A stretch of 64,000 nt of DNA from contig NZ_BOMZ01000017.1 of assembly GCF_016862455.1 (NCBI RefSeq), positions 1 to 64,000 of the forward strand, in the 5' to 3' direction. Made by a program: the position numbers and the translations under genes. Shown piece by piece: positions 61,182 to 64,000 of the stretch. Numbering within the stretch: position 1 is the stretch's first letter; every line of letters begins with the position of its first letter. Below the pieces are notes generated by a model. The model was not told the origin of the DNA, did no database searches, and saw nothing but the letters and a program-made list of their open reading frames with translations. This DNA is from Actinoplanes utahensis (GTDB taxonomy: Bacteria; Actinomycetota; Actinomycetes; Mycobacteriales; Micromonosporaceae).

Positions 61182-61544
61182 GTGAGGTCACCACGGCGCT
61201 GCTCCCGGAACGGCTGTCCCCGACAGGCGGTCGCCACCCTGACCTACGTCTACGGCGACTCGACGGCCGTCGTGGGCCCCCTCGCGGCCTTCGCCGAACC
61301 CCATACGTATGACCTGTGCGAGACGCACGCCCGCAGCCTCACCGCCCCGCGAGGCTGGGAGCTGGTCCGCCACGACGGCGACTTCGCGCCCCCACCCCCC
61401 ACCACCGACGACCTGGTCGCCCTGGCCGAGGCCGTCCGCGAAGCCGCCCGTCCCGTCCCGCCGCGTCCCGACGACTCCGACCACACTCCGGGTCACCAGA
61501 CCGGCCGCCGCGGGCATCTGCGCGTCATCCCACCGTCGCACTGA
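61182..61544 (+). CDS. DUF3499 family protein
   Basis: 120 aa from a GTG at 61182. The N-terminus RRCSRNGCPRQAVATLTYVY and CETHARSLTAPRGWELVRHD carry the Cys/Cys and Cys/His pairs of a small zinc-binding domain, typical of DUF3499. The C-terminal 45 residues are Pro/Asp-rich. Found next to the zincin-like gene and whiB2 across actinobacteria; function unknown. Confidence 0.85.
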   Translation: MRSPRRCSRNGCPRQAVATLTYVYGDSTAVVGPLAAFAEPHTYDLCETHARSLTAPRGWELVRHDGDFAPPPPTTDDLVALAEAVREAARPVPPRPDDSDHTPGHQTGRRGHLRVIPPSH

Positions 61545-61557
61545 CGGCGTGGAGGAC

Positions 61558-61598
61558 GCCCACGCCGCGTCGTGACCCGGCGTGGACGTCGCGTGGGC
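61558..61598. terminator. Candidate terminator between convergent genes
   Basis: GCCCACGC (61558-61565) pairs with GCGTGGGC (61591-61598); inner pairing is partial. It lies in the 54-bp gap between the DUF3499 stop and the polysaccharide deacetylase stop. Confidence 0.45.
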
Positions 61599-62477
61599 TC
61601 AGGTGAGAGCGACGAGCTGGAAGCGCTTGCGCAGGTACGGCAGCAGGGTGCGGAAGGCGGCGATGGTCTCCGGCTGCGCGTAGTCGTGGGCGAGCACGAT
61701 CGCGCCGGGCCGGGTCTGGCCCTTGACGATGCGAATGATCTTGTTGCGGTGCTGGGCGCCGGACTGGCCGGGCAGGTGCTCCCAGTCCCGGGGGTCGACC
61801 TTCCAGTAGATCGAGTGCATGCCCATCTCGGCGGCGACCTTGACCATCGGCGGGGTGAAGTTGCCGCCGGGCGCCCGCATGTAGCGGATCTTCGCGTTCG
61901 GGACGGCGGCGCGGATCGCGGCGTTGGCGCGCTCGAAGTCGGCGCGGATCGCCTTCGGCTGGCGCTTGCCCAGCTTGAGGTCGTGGTTCCAGGAGTGGTT
62001 GCAGAAGCTGTGCCCGCCCGCGGCGATCGCCTTGACCAGATCCGGATGCCGCCGGGCCTGCGTGCCGACCAGGCAGAAAGTGGCCTTCACCTTCTCCTTG
62101 GCGAGTAACTTGAGGAGAGCGGGTGTGTACTGCGGGTCGGGTCCGTCGTCGAAGGTCAGCGCGACCCCCTTGGTGCCGGTGACCAGCAGGCTCCCGGCCG
62201 GCCCGGTCTTGCCCTTGCCCTTGGGCTTGGTGATCGTGACCGCGCTGATCGGGGCGCTCTCGGTGCGCGGCTTGGTCTTGGTCGGCTTCGGCGCGGGCTT
62301 CGTGGCGACGGGTCTCCCCGGCGCCGGAGTGCTGGGCCCGGGGCTCGCCGAGGTGACGGGCGCCGCGCTGTCCCGCGCGGCGGTGGTGGTCGCCGCGGTC
62401 GCTTGACCGACCAGGCCCGTCAGGATCAGCGCGACGCTGATCGCCAGAGCCTTCCGGGTGTGCGACAGCCGTATCAA
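61599..62477 (-). CDS. Secreted polysaccharide deacetylase (NodB-type)
   Basis: 292 aa from a TTG at 62477, which follows GGGGAGG with correct spacing and gives a signal peptide (KALAISVALILTGLVGQATA). Upstream in-frame codons add an unconvincing extension. After a Pro/Lys-rich linker the NodB domain (about 100-292) shows LTFDDGPDPQYT (motif 1), HSWNH (His ligands, motif 2), RAPGG (motif 3) and VLAHDY. It removes acetyl groups from extracellular glycans, peptidoglycan or chitin-like polymers, with a divalent metal. Confidence 0.88.
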   Translation of the reverse strand: MIRLSHTRKALAISVALILTGLVGQATAATTTAARDSAAPVTSASPGPSTPAPGRPVATKPAPKPTKTKPRTESAPISAVTITKPKGKGKTGPAGSLLVTGTKGVALTFDDGPDPQYTPALLKLLAKEKVKATFCLVGTQARRHPDLVKAIAAGGHSFCNHSWNHDLKLGKRQPKAIRADFERANAAIRAAVPNAKIRYMRAPGGNFTPPMVKVAAEMGMHSIYWKVDPRDWEHLPGQSGAQHRNKIIRIVKGQTRPGAIVLAHDYAQPETIAAFRTLLPYLRKRFQLVALT

Positions 62478-62656
62478 GAGACCTCCCCAGGTCGGTTCGC
62501 GAGACTGCCGACGATGCCTCGCGATCGCGCCGGCCGCCAGCCCGCATGTTTCGTTTGGCGCGAATCCGGTAACTCTCTCAAGTTTCGTCGAAGCCGGATC
62601 GCGAGTCACCGATGGGGTGCGGTCAAGATGTTAAATGTCCGAAAGGTCTAACCGGG

Positions 62657-62688
62657 CAGGGGGCGGACCGACGCGGCCCCGCCCCCTG
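62657..62688 (-). terminator. Terminator for the DUF779-aldehyde dehydrogenase operon
   Basis: CAGGGGGCGG (62657-62666) pairs perfectly with CCGCCCCCTG (62679-62688) over a 12-base loop. It is 12 bp beyond the minus-strand stop at 62701. Confidence 0.65.
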
Positions 62689-62700
62689 ATCGATGCCGGG

Positions 62701-63072
62701 TCATCCCAGCTCAGCCAGCTCCCGCTCGGTCAGCAGACGGGAGCGGATCAGAAAACGTACGCCCTCCGGCGCTTCCAGCGAGAAACCGGAACCGCGGCCG
62801 GGGACCACGTCCACCGTCAGGTGCGTGTGCTTCCAGAGTGCGAACTGCGCGGCCGACATCCAGAACCTGATCGGCTCCGGCACCCCCTCGATCGCCAGAG
62901 ACTCCAGCAGGACGTCGGATCCGCCGGTACGGAACTCGCCTTCCAGGTAGCACATCGGCGCGCTGCCGTCGCAGCAGCCGCCGGACTGGTGGAACATCAG
63001 CGGGCCGTGCGCCTCCCGCAGCCGCCGCATCAGATCGGCGGCCGCGGGAGTCACGTCTACGCGGCTAGCCAT
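62701..63072 (-). CDS. DUF779 family protein
   Basis: 123 aa. The Cys-rich motif FHQSGGCCDGSAPMCYLEGE (about residues 27-46) and the C-terminal GSGFSLEAPEGVRFLIRSR are characteristic of DUF779. These proteins nearly always follow an aldehyde dehydrogenase of the ExaC/AldB type, as here (66-bp gap), suggesting an accessory role in its maturation or redox state. The ATG at 63072 gives the family N-terminus. Confidence 0.85.
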   Translation of the reverse strand: MASRVDVTPAAADLMRRLREAHGPLMFHQSGGCCDGSAPMCYLEGEFRTGGSDVLLESLAIEGVPEPIRFWMSAAQFALWKHTHLTVDVVPGRGSGFSLEAPEGVRFLIRSRLLTERELAELG

Positions 63073-63138
63073 GGCCGACTGCACCGCAGCGAAGCAAGGG
63101 CCGGGAGGACATGGCGAAGGTCGGCACAGTGGCCATCT

Positions 63139-64000
63139 CTAGAAGAAGCCGAGGGCTTTGGGGGAGTAACTGACCAGCAGGTTCTTCGTCTGCTGGTAGT
63201 GGTCGAGCATCATCCGGTGGTTCTCCCGGCCGATGCCGGACTGCTTGTAACCGCCGAACGCCGCGTGCGCCGGGTACAGGTGGTAGCAGTTGGTCCACAC
63301 CCGGCCCGCCTTGATCGCCCGCCCGGCCCGGTACGCCTGGTTGCCGTCCCGCGTCCACACGCCGGCGCCGAGGCCGTACAGCGTGTCGTTGGCGATCCTG
63401 ATGGCGTCGTCGAAGTCGCTGAACGGCGTGACCGACACCACCGGCCCGAAGATCTCCTCCTGGAAGATCCGCATGGTGTTGCGGCCCTCGAAGATCGTCG
63501 GCTGGATGTAGTACCCGCCGGCCAGGTCGCCGGGCATCTCCGCCTTCGCGCCGCCGACCAGGGCGCGGGCGCCCTCCTGCCGGCCGATGTCGAGGTACGA
63601 CAGGATCTTCTCCAGCTGGTCGTTGGACGCCTGCGCGCCGACCTGCGTGTCGGTGTCGAGGGGATTGCCCTGCTTGAGGTTCTCCACCCGCTTCACCCCG
63701 GCCGCCAGGAAGTCGGAGTAGTGGCTCTGCTGGATCAGCGCCCGGGACGGGCAGGTGCACACCTCGCCCTGGTTGAGGGCGAACATCGCGAAGCCTTCCA
63801 GGGCCTTGTCGTAGAACTCGTCGTCGGCCCGGCTGACGTCGTCGAAGAAGATGTTCGGGCTCTTGCCGCCCAGCTCCAGGGTGACCGGGATCAGGTTCTC
63901 CGAGGCGTACTGCATGATCAGGCGGCCGGTGGTGGTCTCGCCGGTGAACGCCACCTTGGCCACCCGGCTCGAACTGGCCAGGGGCTTGCCCACCTCGACG
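63139..64000 (-). CDS. Aldehyde dehydrogenase, 5' end off window
   Basis: 287 residues of the C-terminal part; the reading frame continues through the right edge (EVGKPLA precedes the first internal GTG). Visible are AFTGETTTG, the general-base segment LELGGKSPN, the catalytic Cys in [24 protein letters not shown], and [15 protein letters not shown] near the C-terminus. It matches NAD-dependent ExaC/AldB-like aldehyde dehydrogenases, which oxidise acetaldehyde or similar short aldehydes. Catalytic residues look intact. It forms an operon with the DUF779 gene downstream. Confidence 0.93.
   Translation of the reverse strand, partial: VEVGKPLASSSRVAKVAFTGETTTGRLIMQYASENLIPVTLELGGKSPNIFFDDVSRADDEFYDKALEGFAMFALNQGEVCTCPSRALIQQSHYSDFLAAGVKRVENLKQGNPLDTDTQVGAQASNDQLEKILSYLDIGRQEGARALVGGAKAEMPGDLAGGYYIQPTIFEGRNTMRIFQEEIFGPVVSVTPFSDFDDAIRIANDTLYGLGAGVWTRDGNQAYRAGRAIKAGRVWTNCYHLYPAHAAFGGYKQSGIGRENHRMMLDHYQQTKNLLVSYSPKALGFF

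Noticed and set aside
1..64000. tRNA or rRNA genes
   Set aside because: I saw no cloverleaf or TTCGAATCC-type arm with the surrounding pairing, nor any rRNA stretch.

Overview
The window is 64 kb of very GC-rich DNA with the codon bias, short spacers and conserved gene neighbourhoods of an actinobacterium. Coenzyme F420 genes (fbiA, fbiB, fbiC), a whiB2-type gene beside a zincin-like gene and a DUF3499 gene, SARP and LuxR regulators, and an actinobacterial-type contractile injection cluster suggest the Micromonosporaceae (Actinoplanes-like). That placement is inferred from gene content; no 16S or other marker is present. Both ends cut genes: an Uma2-type gene on the left and an aldehyde dehydrogenase on the right.

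Layout. 1-9.1 kb is housekeeping: a partial Uma2 gene, purK-purE, a giant membrane protein and an acyl-CoA dehydrogenase. 9.2-14.3 kb is an accessory patch: a decayed IS3-family element next to a broken gene, an exported NHL beta-propeller followed by two WXG-like helical proteins, a LuxR HTH remnant and a small membrane protein. 14.3-39.6 kb, with satellites to about 42.1 kb, is the centrepiece: an extracellular-type contractile injection system (eCIS, phage-tail-like). It has sheath, two tube proteins, LysM baseplate hub, VgrG-like spike, PAAR-like tip, gp25, baseplate J, tail protein I, a DUF4255 (Pvc16-like) terminator and an AAA+ ATPase. A pseudo-receiver LuxR regulator, a SARP regulator, exported or membrane accessory proteins, and three proteins sharing an N-terminal LQRxxGN motif (candidate cargo, one a DUF4157 HExxH metalloprotease) accompany it. 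An NLP/NPP1 cytolysin with its own signal peptide lies beside the metalloprotease. I see no receptor-binding tail fibre and no classical tape-measure protein; the 1267-aa Pro/Gly-rich protein occupies the phage tape-measure position.

42-53 kb holds metabolic and transport genes: a double-AsnC regulator divergent from an M20 amidohydrolase-MFS pair, a thioesterase and acetoacetyl-CoA synthetase pair, a TIGR03089 protein, a GT4 glycosyltransferase and GDP-mannose synthesis (ManC). 53-60 kb is the F420 region: NUDIX, fbiB and fbiA in overlapping order, a Pro-rich membrane protein, and the fused FbiC. 60-64 kb has whiB2, a zincin-like gene, DUF3499, a polysaccharide deacetylase and a DUF779-aldehyde dehydrogenase pair.

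Structure beyond genes: a family of about 40-bp palindromes built on GTGTGG..TTCGGCCG sits in at least three spacers (after purE, after manC, and three copies at exact 61-bp spacing upstream of whiB). A 21-bp-arm hairpin sits in the injection cluster just upstream of the second tube gene. Starts were chosen by eye from ribosome-binding sites, overlaps and family N-termini.
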